Position numbers and translations under genes: made by a program. 64,000 bases of DNA from Gymnopus androsaceus JB14 (Eukaryota; Basidiomycota; Agaricomycetes; Agaricales; Omphalotaceae), in the NCBI GenBank assembly GCA_009733575.1, contig ML769605.1:1-64000 (forward strand). Reading direction: 5' to 3'. Under the pieces are notes generated by a model. It was not told the DNA's origin. It searched no databases and was given only the letters and a program-made list of their open reading frames with translations. Positions 22,336-33,628 of this stretch are shown one piece after another (the stretch's first letter is position 1; the number at the start of each line of letters is the position of its first letter).

Positions 22336-25300
22336 ATGACCAAAATCATAAATGGGCTTTTGTCTTGGAGCGCTCCAAACAGTCAAATCGACTCGAGCTT
22401 GAAGCTCAATGTCCCAGCTATCCATCAGTACATTTCGCATATTGCTCTTCGATTCCCTAACGCCACTGCCCTTCATTGGTGGTCTGGTAATTTAGATGAT
22501 GAAATTCAACTAAGCTACGCCGAGCTCGAGGAAAGAGCCGATGCACTCGCAAGGGAGCTGGTTCATAGGGAGGATCTGAAGGTTAAAAAGGGAGACATAG
22601 TCCTTGCTTTCTTTGATAAAGGCATTGAGATGATTGTCGGGATTTTGGGAATTGCAAGTTATCTTTTTCTTTTTCGGTTCTTATATTAATTAATAGATTT
22701 TTTTAGTTGAAAGCAGGTGCAGCCTACGTGCCGATTGATATCAGCCACCCGACTGAGCGAATCCGGACCATTCACTCTTTGACTTGCGCAAAGTTATGCC
22801 TTACGAATTCTGTCTCTTTCCTCCACTATCGCGTCACACATCCCTTGCATCCAAATCATCTCCGTCGACTCTCTCAATATCTCCTCTAACTTGGCAATTC
22901 CCCCCGAATGCGAAGCTACCGGTGACGACCTGTGTTACATTATGTACACGTCTGGATCCACTGGTGTTCCAAAGGGCGTCATGGTCCAGCATTCAGCTGT
23001 AGTCGCCTCCGTAATTGATGGCCCAGAGGCAAATCGTATTCTGAGAGAGGAAGGTTTCCAGGGAAAACTGAGAACATTGGGGTTTTCAAATTATGCTTTT
23101 GATTATGTAGGTCTTTCTTTCTTTCTCTCTCTCTCTTTTGTTTAACTGAGATTCGATTCCAGTCCGATTTGGGATATCTTTTTGACACTCACATCAGGCG
23201 GAACGTTATGCCTCGCTCCTCGGGATCTCATGCTAGATGATTTGACATTCGTTCTCAACACGATGAACATCACTTTCCTGGAAACCACACCGACCGTTTT
23301 ATCACTTGTTGATCCGGTCAAAGTACCGACATTGGTCGCAGTATACAGCAGCGGTGAACCCCTCTCTACTTCTGTGAGAGATAAGTTCTTGTCTCTCTCA
23401 AACGTCGGAAGGAAGATTAGGTTCGGTAATGGAGGGGCACCTACGGAGACGACAGTCATGTCTGTCTTCACTCTTCTCGAATCTTCACCAGCTGATCGTG
23501 ATCCTCGAATCTTTGGCAAGCCGTTCGGGAGAAATCGCGTTTATGTTCTTGACAAGAATAAGAATCTCTGTCCGGCTGGTACACCGGGTACCCTTTGGAT
23601 TGGTGGAGCGCAGGTCACCAAGGGCTACCTAGGGCGGGATGATCTCACTGAAGCGTCGTACTGTGAAGACATGTTTTTTGGTGGGCGGATGTACAACACG
23701 GGCGATTTATGTTCGTGGATGACTGATGGGAGTGGGAGGCTACTGCATCATGGTCGTAAAGATGGTCAGGTCAAGATAAGGGGGCAGAGAGTTGAGATTG
23801 GAGAAGTGGAGAGTGCTGTTCGGGAGTATGGGAGAGCCACGGCTGTCCATGTTACAAAGATCAACAGGAAGCGGGTACTGAAGGATTAGTTGCGTTTCTG
23901 GTATCAAAAGTAAGTTTTCGAGGTTCCTTTTATCATGTCAAATCTAATTATCTCTAGGAAAATGATTTTAATGAAGCTACGTTACTGCATGCGCTTAGAT
24001 CAAGACTTCCGTCCTACATGGTACCATGCGGCGCTATAAAGCTTTCTGCTTTTCCTTTTACGAGTAACGGGAAAGTGAACAGTCAAGCGTTGAAAGAACT
24101 TGCTCGATCTCACTTCGAGCGACGTTCAGCTCAACTAAACACTCAGGTCAACGCCCGACCTCTATCTTCACTGGAAAAGATTATTGTTTCAGTTTGGTCG
24201 GCTTGCCTTGGTATCAAGGAATCCAACATTCCCCTCGACAGCAGCTTTATCTCTTGTGGTGGCGATTCAATTAGCGCGATCCATGCTACTGTTGCTCTTC
24301 GTAAACGAGGGTTCATCGTGAATATCGCAGATTTCCTTCGCCTTGGAACTGTACAAGAACAAAGCCGTGCTCTTTCCATCGTTGAGGGAAACCACGTACC
24401 TCGGGAGATTTCTTACAGAGCGTTTGAGCTTACCGATCAAGCTCTCAAAGATGCTATCGTAACGGAGTGCATAGCTCTTGGATATCGAAAGGAAAACATC
24501 GAAGATGCATACGTGTGCTCGCCTCTTATATCTGGTTTGATCTCGGTTTCAGTGAATCGTCCATCTGTAAGTCAATTACCAATCTTCGTATACGTTGACT
24601 TAACCGATGTATTCTTAGGCATATACTGCCCATTACGCCTTCAACAATCAGAGTGGCTATAATTCAGCTCATCTCAAGGCAGCATGGCTACTTGTCCTTC
24701 ACAGACACCCTATCCTTCGTACCGCCGCTCTTGTCACGTCCAAAGGAATTGCTCAGGTTGTATTTTCTGATGCAGAGGACTGCCTAAAGTGGACCCACGT
24801 TCAATTCGAAAGTCAGGTTGGATGTGATCATGCTGCAGACGCTCATATTCTCAATTCACCAGGCTTTGCTTTGGGTGTCGTCCCCACTCGTATTGCCCTG
24901 TTTGAGGGACCACAATCATCGATTCTCACCTGGCAGATTCACCACTCCCAATATGACGGATGGTGCTTCCCTCGAATTCTCGAAGATCTTCACGTAGCGT
25001 ATGCCGCCATCTCGCAACAGCATTCCAGTTTACGCTGGACCACCCCAACTGTACCTTACCCGCTGTTTGTACGCTGGCTCGCTCGCCAAGATACGTCGAA
25101 GGCTCTGGAATGGTGGTCATCCGAGCTCAAGCAGGTCACTGCTTTGTCGTGGCCCGAAATCTCGTTGCCCAGTGACGAGGTGCCGCTAACTGATGAGCTG
25201 ATTGTACGATCTTGGATCGGCGGTAAGGAGCTAGTAGCTGCGTGCGCGAAATACGAGATAACAATGTCTTCGTTTGTGCGTGCAGCTCTGGGAATTATCC

Positions 25301-28300
25301 TAAGCATGCACGCCAACACTGATGACGTTGCATTCGCAGTTGTAACTTCGGGCAGGAACGGAGATCTTGAAGGAATCGAGAACGTTGTTGGTCCTTGTAT
25401 CGCTACTCTTCCGTGTCGCATGAAGGTCAACGCGGATGATGCTATAGCTTCGCTTCTGAAGGCAGTCCAAAGTTTTTCGGTGGCCTCGAATGCACACCAT
25501 ACCGTGGGTCTTCCTGAGATCATTCAAGCAAATCCTCATATCTCTCTCAATGTCTTGTTGGCTATTGAGAATCTTCCCGGACTTTTTGAGGGGCGGAATA
25601 ACCTTCTCGGAGACTATTTAAAGGGCCATCACCTAAAGATGAACTTTGCTCTTGCGGTGACCGTTTTCCCCTCTCCGGATGGTCGCGAACTTCGTTGCCA
25701 ATTCGAATGGGACTCACGGCTTCTCTCCTTGACGGACATTGACTACTTCTCAACCCACCTCATCGGCGCTTTCCAATCAATCACTAGTGCTTCTCCCAGC
25801 ACCGCTATTGGCGATCTCAACGTTATGTCAACTGCCGAGAAAATATTTTTACAGACAGTTGGGACTGGTCCAGGACCGGATCCCGCTTTCGCAGAACATG
25901 AATTTTTTCACCAGCTTTTGGACCGCATTTCTCACCAGTTCCCATCTAGGATGGCTATCGAACATACGAACGGTGCTTCGATGACCTATAAGCAGCTATC
26001 GCAACGCTCTAATCAAGTCGCTCAAGGTTTAAAAGCTAAAGGTGTCGGGCCAGAAATTAGGGTACCTGTTCTCTTTGACAAAGACAACAGCCAAATCGAT
26101 ACCATTGTTGCCTTCATATCCATCATGAAGGCTGGCGGAGCTTTTGTTCCCCTAGATGCATCATGGCCTGCTGAGCGACTAGCCGCTTGTGTCAAGCAGA
26201 CTAATTGCGGGTTTCTCATTTGCGATGCACTCACTCCTGATGTTGCACATGTCATTGATACCTCAATTGTCGCCCTTGACGAGATCTTAAATGATAAGGA
26301 TGAGTTGCAAACCAGCTATTTACGACCGGAGACACTAGCCTATGTCATGTTTACGTCGGGATCAACGGGTAAACCCAAGGGTGTTATGATTGAGCACTGT
26401 AACATTATGGCGTACATTGCAAAGTGAGCTTCTTATTCTTATTTCGAGGAATCCATATCTCATTTTTACTTGGGCAGTGGTCATACTATATTTCCTCTCA
26501 AGCGCGTGAAGCGTATGCTTCACTTTAGTCCCTACACGTTTGACCAGGGTCTGGCTGATATCTTTTTCAGCGTCTCTGTCGGAGCTACCCTGGTATTGGC
26601 GAATATGTCGGAAATGCTTACAGACATGTCTTCAGTCTTAAATTTGTCCAGGATTGATTACGCCCTAATGACTCCGGCTATCGCCCAGCTTATAAGCGTC
26701 GGGGGCGAATATCTTCACCTCAAAACATTAGTGGTTGGAGGTGAGAAGGTTCCCCGACAGCTTAGCGAGGCATGGAGATCCAAAGTAACGTTCATCGATG
26801 CGTAGGTTGTTCACTCTTATGAGAAATGACCAAAATCTGAACAAACATTTTATCCCCAGGTATGGCCCAACTGAAGCCACTGTACACTGCATTAGCTCCA
26901 ATCATTCAGCTTCTTTCCTGGGTCCTGGTGTCATAGGTCGTCCTTTAGGTAATCTAGAATTCCCTGTCTTCGGTCAATGCATCGATTAATTGTCCTCTAG
27001 GTTCCTGCAAAGCATTGATTCTCAACAAGAACAGCCTTGTCCCAGTTGGAGTCATCGGCGAACTTTGCATTTCAGGGCCACAATTAGCGAGAGGATATCT
27101 TGATGCTCCGGAGACCACTGCGGGAGTCTTTGTGCCCAGTCCCTTCTCCCCAGGTGAACGACTCTACAGAACGGGTGACTTGGCTAGATGGACCAGCAGT
27201 GGCTACGTCGAGTATCTCGGACGCAAGGAAGGCGGGTATGTCAAGCTAAACGGCTTGAGGATAGACCTAGGAGAGGTTGAGACTGCACTAATGTCGGTCA
27301 AAGATACATACGCGGTGGTGGAGCTAGTGGAATATGAAGGCCAGTCACGCCTGCTCGCCTTCATTAGCAAGCGTGTCGTCGTTGGTGGATCTGCGAAAGT
27401 TGAAGCTCTTTCCGAGCTCTACCTATCCCAATCGTTGATCAGCGATCTACAAGGCGCCTGCAAACGCTCCCTCCCCTCTCACATGATACCATCTATGTGG
27501 CTCGTCCTTGACTGCATACCACAGGCAGCGAGTAACAAAATCGACCGCAAGCAGCTTCGGGAGCTATTCCAAACTTTGAAATCATCGCCTGCCGACCTCG
27601 AGGAGATTTCCCGTGTACTCAGCCATGCTGCCACCACCGGCAAGCCTAAAGATGCCTTCGAGCAGATTATTTTCAATATATGGAAAGAGCTACTTGGACT
27701 AGGAAACATTACGGTCCATGATGACTTTTTCACCATAGGCGGTGATTCTATCCGGACTGTGATATGTCTTGGGAGATTTAAAGCTAGAGGTTGGGATGTT
27801 TCCTTAAAGCAATTTCATGAAGCAAGAACAATATCTCGTCTTGCAACCATCATCAAGAACGCTACATTGAGTGCAATAGACAACGTTGACGGAGCCGTTT
27901 CCCGACCGCGAGGTCTCGTAGTGCAGATCCACTCTGTGGAGTCGGATGAGGAGAAATCGAGAATCCCGGTATGGTTCATACATGGAGGCGGAGGGTTTAT
28001 TTCTCCACGATGTGAGTGATTCATTCTCCACATAACATTTCAATGTCCTTAACCACCAACAGATGGTTTACTCGACCCACTGGGCCGTGAAATATATGGA
28101 ATATCAAACCCATCCGTTGATAGCAAGAGCCTTTCCCAGAACTACCCGACAATAGACAGTTTCGCTGAGCAGTACCTTACGCTTATCTCGCCAGATGACA
28201 ATGTATATCTAGCGGGATGGAGTTCAGGAGGCACACTGGCACTTGCAATGGCTTCTTTACGAATAAAAGCTGGATTGCCTGTCAAGGGCGTCATCTTACT

Positions 28301-28679
28301 GGACTCGTCGAACACAGAGGGTTGGAAGTTGATTGATTGGAGCCTTTATGAATCACCCACTTTGAAAGGAGTCCACTATCGTCACATTCTTCCCCTCCTC
28401 GAAACCGCGGAGCAACCCTATTGCTCTGTCCCTGTCCTCCTTATCCGCTCCGAGATACCATGGACAGCTAACGGCAAACCTGTGTGGGAGTTTCCTCCTT
28501 TAACTCCCGGCCAGGTCGAGCCTGATACTCGTTTCCAGCACAATTTTTACTCCCTCGAGAAAATGTCTAATGTTACGATTGTCACTATTCCTGATTCCGA
28601 CCATATCAGTCTAATGGCCAATTCCTTGCATCGCCGTCAGGTTTGCGACCACATTCGCACTTGGTGTGGGACTACGTAA
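22336..28679 (+). CDS. Bimodular NRPS, A1-T1-C-A2-T2-TE; first adenylation domain has frame breaks
   Basis: About 1,970 residues after eight introns: 22654-22706 (GC..AG), 23107-23162, 23910-23957, 24567-24618, 26424-26477, 26802-26859, 26949-27000, 28012-28062. A1: YIMYTSGSTGVPKG, YNTGDL, GRKDGQVKIRGQRVEIGE. T1: SCGGDSIS near 24265. Condensation domain: active-site HHSQYDG near 24940. A2: YVMFTSGSTGKPKG, YRTGDL. T2: IGGDSI near 27740. Thioesterase: nucleophile motif GWSSGG near 28215 and terminal DSDHIS near 28600. Two amino or carboxylic acids would be activated, joined once and released by the TE as a dipeptide-like product. A1 needs frame changes near 22808 and 23875, and its 23107-23162 intron does not restore phase, so module 1 is either damaged or mis-assembled. 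From 23958 to the stop everything is in frame. Substrates cannot be read confidently. It may belong with the Cns3-like and ABC genes or be independent. Confidence 0.85.
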
Positions 28680-29501
28680 GATGTAATTGTTTGCTTACAA
28701 GTAATAAATGTTTTTAATCTTCAACTATTCCAATTTCTCAATATCATTTATCATAACCTCGAGTACTTGACAATCGACGCTGTTCTTTTGTCTTCGAATG
28801 CAGTTGTTGTTTCTATCTTCCAGGCCTACAGCAATTTTCAAAGCTGCCACCCCTTCGCCTCACTGTCGAGTCCCATACAAGCAACATCAAGGTCAAATGC
28901 TTTTCCCGAGAAAAGATAATGTCCGTCCGGACTCCGTAATAAAACACCGTGAGCTCGCGAAACAGAAGGGGGTCTATTGTCATTTTTGTTTCATCGTTTA
29001 ACAGTAGCTAATTGTGCGGTACATATTCAGAGCAATACATGCAATAGTTGAGTCCGTTAAACGCGGTCAATGCCTCCGAGCTGAAGAGGCTGCTGGTTTG
29101 TTCAAGAGGCCGTTTAATGTGTTAAACGGATCTGAAAATAATATAAAAGCACTATCAATGTAAGGAGCGGTTAAACATGTTAAACGCGTTTAACGCTAAC
29201 CCTATATAACCCGCATAACGCGTTCGTTGCAGGCCGTTTAACATCGTTAAAGGCGACCTATCTGAAAAAAGGACTAAGCGACCGTTTAACACGCGTTCAA
29301 TGTGTTAAACTGTTCCTTCGCAGAGTCCACCCACTGCATTGTCATATCCAATCCCTCCTCTGACCATGTAGCGCCATTCAGACCGTTGGTTAAGTATCAA
29401 TTCAAGTGAGCTGAAATCCAATTGACAAGCAGCGACACAATGAATGAATGAATAGCTTTATATTTCCTGAACGACAACTAAGTTATATACCTGGGCCGGA
29501 A
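28680..29501. other. Intergenic region with a GTTTAAC/GTTAAAC motif cluster
   Basis: No gene is visible between the NRPS stop and the F-box-like remnant. The right half (29056-29310) is unusually dense in GTTAAAC/GTTTAAC words, listed separately. A short (TGAA)n run lies near 29440-29452. Confidence 0.5.
29056..29310. repeat. Cluster of GTTAAAC/GTTTAAC palindromic half-sites
   Basis: Exact heptamers (either strand) occur at 29056, 29121, 29170, 29179, 29188, 29236, 29284 and 29304, with further near-matches such as CGTTTAATG at 29111 and CGTTAAAGG at 29245. Several are paired head-to-head, for example GTTAAACGCGTTTAAC at 29179-29194, which is a perfect palindrome. The density is far above chance for a heptamer in 255 bp. 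Function unknown. Confidence 0.7.
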
Positions 29502-30135
29502 TCAGAGTGCACAAGAATTAGAAAATGGAAGGAATCCGTTTTGGAATGACTGCTCGTCAGCGAATTCAAGAGCTTCCACGTTAAGCAGGGTGAGGGTGGC
29601 CACAAACTCATCAAGAGTATCGTTGTAATCGGGGCCGTTACTTGTTGTTGTAACCGAAAGACTTTTCAGAAGGGATGTTGTGCTACACAGGGAATATCTG
29701 TGGCGTGACGGTTCAGGGAGCACCATGGTCTCAACTATGGCGCTGCACTGCGCCGATACCTGTTGTAGGTGGTGGAGAATAACACCGCAAGACGAGTCTC
29801 ATCAATGCAGCTAGAACCAAACTTTCCGCCGCCGAACTTTTCGATGGATACCGTTTGCAGGACTGGTGCTTTGAAAGATGCAATGTAGGGAAAATCGCGC
29901 GCATCGTCAGAGCTCGGCTGCAATGCAGGTCCAACTCTTGAAGCATCGGGAAAGTTCCAGGAAACCTAGTGCTATCCAGAACCCCTCTTTCCGCTGACTC
30001 GGGAAGTCGCAATACTGCACTGCGCCAGCGGGAGGCATGTTCGAGCAGGGCTGGTAAGATCGGCAAGGCCTCCCCATCCTCATCCCCATGCAATTCATAG
30101 TAGTCAACCCTCGCCTCCGTAATCTTCATCTTCAC
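29502..30135 (-). pseudogene. F-box/LRR-like protein remnant
   Basis: The minus strand encodes pieces resembling the leucine-rich C-terminal part of agaricomycete F-box proteins: ALLEHASRWRSAVLRLP, then FPMLQELDLHC, APVLQTVSIEKF and LTLLNVEALEFADE. The pieces lie in two or more frames; a shift is needed near 29930, just after LDLHC, and another near 29730. No F-box helix is visible upstream up to 30590. I read it as a fragment of a rapidly evolving F-box family gene, function undefined. Introns could explain one of the frame changes. Confidence 0.5.
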
Positions 30136-30733
30136 TGTATGTTGAATAGTTTAATCCTTGTCCTCGACTTTAGAATAACAGCCAGACCGTAAATGCCTTG
30201 GCACAAAGTACTCACTCACCCTGCCCCAGAAGCGAAAGTAGCCGTCCCTGTCAGCCAGTCTCCACCCAGCTTCCAGTTCCACCTTCGATTCCTGTCAATT
30301 AACAAAAATCTTGAGGCTACTTCTATGAATCTAGAATCCCAATTCGTTTTGGAAGTATGGCTACATAACTGGCTTATTCCTCCTTCGTCGACAGCGCAAC
30401 TGAAATTGACCTCTTTATACTTTTTTTTTTGATGGCTTCAAGTTTTGAATTTTTTTCGAGAGCTTTATTGCTAGTCTATTGCCATTTTCAGGTATCCATG
30501 CAACAATGTAAAGTGATGTAACCAGCCTGAACTTTCGGATTTGCGAGGATCGGGTTATTATAAGCCCGCCGACGGCAAAATTTGATAAGATACAAAAGCC
30601 GGCGATGCTGCTGTTCCTCCCCTTCACAACTCGCTGGTCGAGTCTCTCGGACCCCATCGCTTCAGTCTGCCGTCGACTCCCTATTGATATCACCAGGTCT
30701 GGTGATAATAATTTATCCAGAGGCTCAGTCATA

Positions 30734-31419
30734 ATGCGTTTCAACTGCTGTGCTGCAGCTTTTGGTCTGGTCTCAATTGCTTCGACTGTGTGTGCAGCCC
30801 CTTTCGTTGTAAGTTGAGCTCTTATATTAACTACTATACATTACTTACTTCAATGTATCAGCATAGCAACTCTCAACCGGTGCAAACTCCTTACGATCCA
30901 AAAACCGGCCTCATTTCTCCCCCATCCACTCCTCCGCCCAAATCCGAGTTACATTTCTCCGTGGAGAACGCAGCCAGCCCACCCAACGCTCACGCTGTCC
31001 ATTCGAACAAAGCTCCTCTCAACTCGAATATCACCGTCACCTTCTGGACCGGCACAGAGTTCGAAGAGTGGCAGAGAAATCATGAACACGATGCATATGG
31101 CACTCACCATGACGATGTTATCGTCCGCACTACACTATGCGACGATAGACAAAAAACAGACGTAGAGAGACAAGTCAAGGAGTTCATTACCGCAACCTCA
31201 AGGCACTTTGTCTCTGCCACTCTTAGGCTCCTCCTTTTGGGTACGCCGACATTTCATTTCTCGAATAACTGCGTGTTCCATCCTGCGTATAATGTATTCA
31301 ATTTCACGATCGCGGATGGCGGAGGTGGGAGGTGTGAAGAAAGGAATGGACGTACTGAAGTTTGTAGAGGAAATATGTCGGTTGAGACGGGACAAGGGAG
31401 TTGGTCCGTTATATCGTAA
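30734..31419 (+). CDS. Small secreted protein of unknown function
   Basis: Two exons (30734-30808 and 30862-31419) joined across a 53-bp intron (GTAAGT..TCAG) give 210 residues. The first exon encodes a classical signal peptide (hydrophobic core AAAFGLVSIASTVCAAP). The mature part starts with a Pro/Ser/Thr-rich linker (ISPPSTPPPK), has an N-glycosylation site (NITV) followed by FWTGTEFEEWQ, and ends with a Gly/Cys-containing tail. I do not recognise the family. It lies 190 bp upstream of the urc4-like gene in the same direction. Confidence 0.6.
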
Positions 31420-31606
31420 TACTGTACAAGTTAACGCTGAGATGAAATCAAAACGTCCGACAAAACGGAAGGAATCTAGTTTTGTCGCGAATCTTAGCGG
31501 CCATCTGTGCGGTACCTTCCTGTACCTTCGGAGTCGGTACGGATTGCGGTCCGATCCGAATACTATCTCCAACCTACATCGTCACTTTTCCAACTGTACC
31601 ACTACC

Positions 31607-33217
31607 ATGTCGTTGCTCGTCCCCACTGAGCTGTCTCCTGAATCCAAAGCTTCCTACCTTCGCACTCTACCTGCTATCCGAGAACGTTGCGGCCGTGTCT
31701 TTGAACTAGCCAAAGCAGGCAAACTCGACTATTTCGATTATCATGCTGATAAAGAACCAGAAGTTACGGATTTCTGCTTGAATATAATCCAAGTGGGTAA
31801 ATCTATCCCAAAACTTCTACAGATCTAACCGACATCACTGTTTAGCGAGACTTTGGCACCGATTACAGCAAGGTGAAGATCTGTTTAATTCGTTTTGACA
31901 ATCAGCTGGGCTGATATTGCCTCAGATTCCTCCTCATGGACGCTGGAGACATTTCGATCTAGGAAGAAGCCGGGTTGAACCGCTCCTTGCAAAATGGGAT
32001 GGGTCCAAAGAGGCCAGCAAACGCCTTATCGATCTCTTCGTCGTCTCCGTTCTTCTGGATGCAGGCGCGGGTAAGGACTGGGCGTATCATGAAAAGTCGT
32101 CTGGAGAGAAATACAGTCGCTCGGAAGGACTGGCTATTTGCAGCATCCACATGTTCGAGGAAGGACTGTTCTCTAGCCAAGCAGATCAACCTCATCGAGT
32201 CGATGGTATGTGGATATTGCAATAAACTAACTAGACGAATGATCCAACATCCCCCTTTTAGCTGCCGCACTCTCAAAGATCACTGTCGAGGCCATCTCTG
32301 AGCACATGCAAGTTTCAGCCTCAAATCCTCTAGTAGGGCTCGAAGGACGTACGTCGTTGCTGCGTAATCTCGGCAACGCTCTTTTGGCTAGCCCTGAGCT
32401 CTTTGGGGATGATGGTCGACCCGGGAACATGCTCGGTAAGTGTATTGGAAAAGCTACTTGTATTGATAGTTATTTCGACATGATTTAGATTTCCTCGAAC
32501 GCGAATCTAAAATGGAGGGATCTACTCGGCTTGTTCCTCTCGCAGCGTTATGGCACGTTCTAATTGACGGATTGAATCCCATATGGCCTGCATCTCGTAC
32601 CAAGTTCGCTGGGGTATCTTTGGGAGACGTCTGGCCTTGTACAGCGCTGAAATCAACGTCTGCAGCAGAAGGAGATGATCTTGTTCCATTCCACAAACTC
32701 ACTCAATGGATGACATACAGTCTCGTAGAGGCTATCACTACGACTATGCAATGGAAATTTGTCGGTATGGAGGATATGACTGGTCTCCCTGAATACCGAA
32801 ACGGTACGCTAACTATTTCATTCTCGTCAATCGCAACTGACAGTATTGTAGGGGGTCTCCTGTTGGATTTGGGTGTTATCACTCTCAAGCCCAACGCTTT
32901 GCCCATCGACGACAAGTCCGGTCTGCCTAAAGCCTCCTCTTCAGACCCTGCTATTGTCGAGTGGCGAGCATTGACAGTAATCATGCTGTGAGCTTTGAAA
33001 CAATCTGTCTATTTTTATCTATGCTCACATTTCACCTTCCAGGGACCGTATCGCGGATTCCATTCGTGCAAAACTCGGACTTTCTTCCGAGCAACTCAAC
33101 CTTGCACAAGTATTGGAAAGTGCGACTTGGAAAGGAGGGAGAGAGATTGCAAAGCAGAAGCGACCTGCTACTGGGGGACCTCCCCTTGAGCTCGAAAGCG
33201 ACGGCACTGTGTTTTAA
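31607..33217 (+). CDS. urc4: URC4/Urg3-type uracil catabolism protein (DUF1688)
   Basis: Seven exons join in phase to 430 residues: 31607-31792, 31846-31872, 31926-32205, 32262-32435, 32489-32803, 32852-32987, 33043-33217. The length matches DUF1688 proteins. Landmarks are YLRTLPAIRERC at the N-terminus, PPHGRWRHF, GAGKDWAYHE, SEGLAICSIHMFEEGLFSS, NPLVGLEGR, LGDVWPC, VPFHKLTQWMTYSLVE, LTGLPEYRNGG, VEWRALTV and the terminal LESDGTVF. Members (URC4 in Lachancea kluyveri, Urg3 in fission yeast) take part in the URC route, which degrades uracil as a nitrogen source; the exact reaction is not settled as far as I know. The gene is intact and looks like an ordinary housekeeping-type gene. No other URC gene is in the window. 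Confidence 0.9.
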
Positions 33218-33628
33218 ATTTCTGAATCTACTAGAGTATTATTACAGCATAATTGGTAAAATATCGGTGTTTCTTTTAAATTTCTAAATAGTAGTCCGCG
33301 AACTATGAACGTTCAATATCAATGTTACTACTATACTCTTTATTTGAACCACTAACATCGATGAAAAGTAAGAAATCAGGGCGGAGGAACTTGCACCCCT
33401 GCTCCATCATCGTTGCTGCCCAAGAATCTGCAACGCTTTATCCATCGGATACACCAGAGAGGATTACCGTAGGTCGACATAAAGGAATTGGTATCGTTTA
33501 TATTGCTTCAATTGCATCAAAGAAATATTTACTACAAGCGATGATCCCTCTACATAGATTAGCATAAACTCCGGTAAAATACTAGTATAGTGTTCCAAAA
33601 TAACAATACTTATAGCTTCCATGAAAAC

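Noticed and set aside
23107..23145. Open frame continuing through a TTTC/TC-rich stretch as real NRPS sequence
   Set aside because: It encodes a low-complexity Phe/Leu/Ser run in the middle of a conserved adenylation core and has a good donor and acceptor, so it is an intron despite the phase problem.
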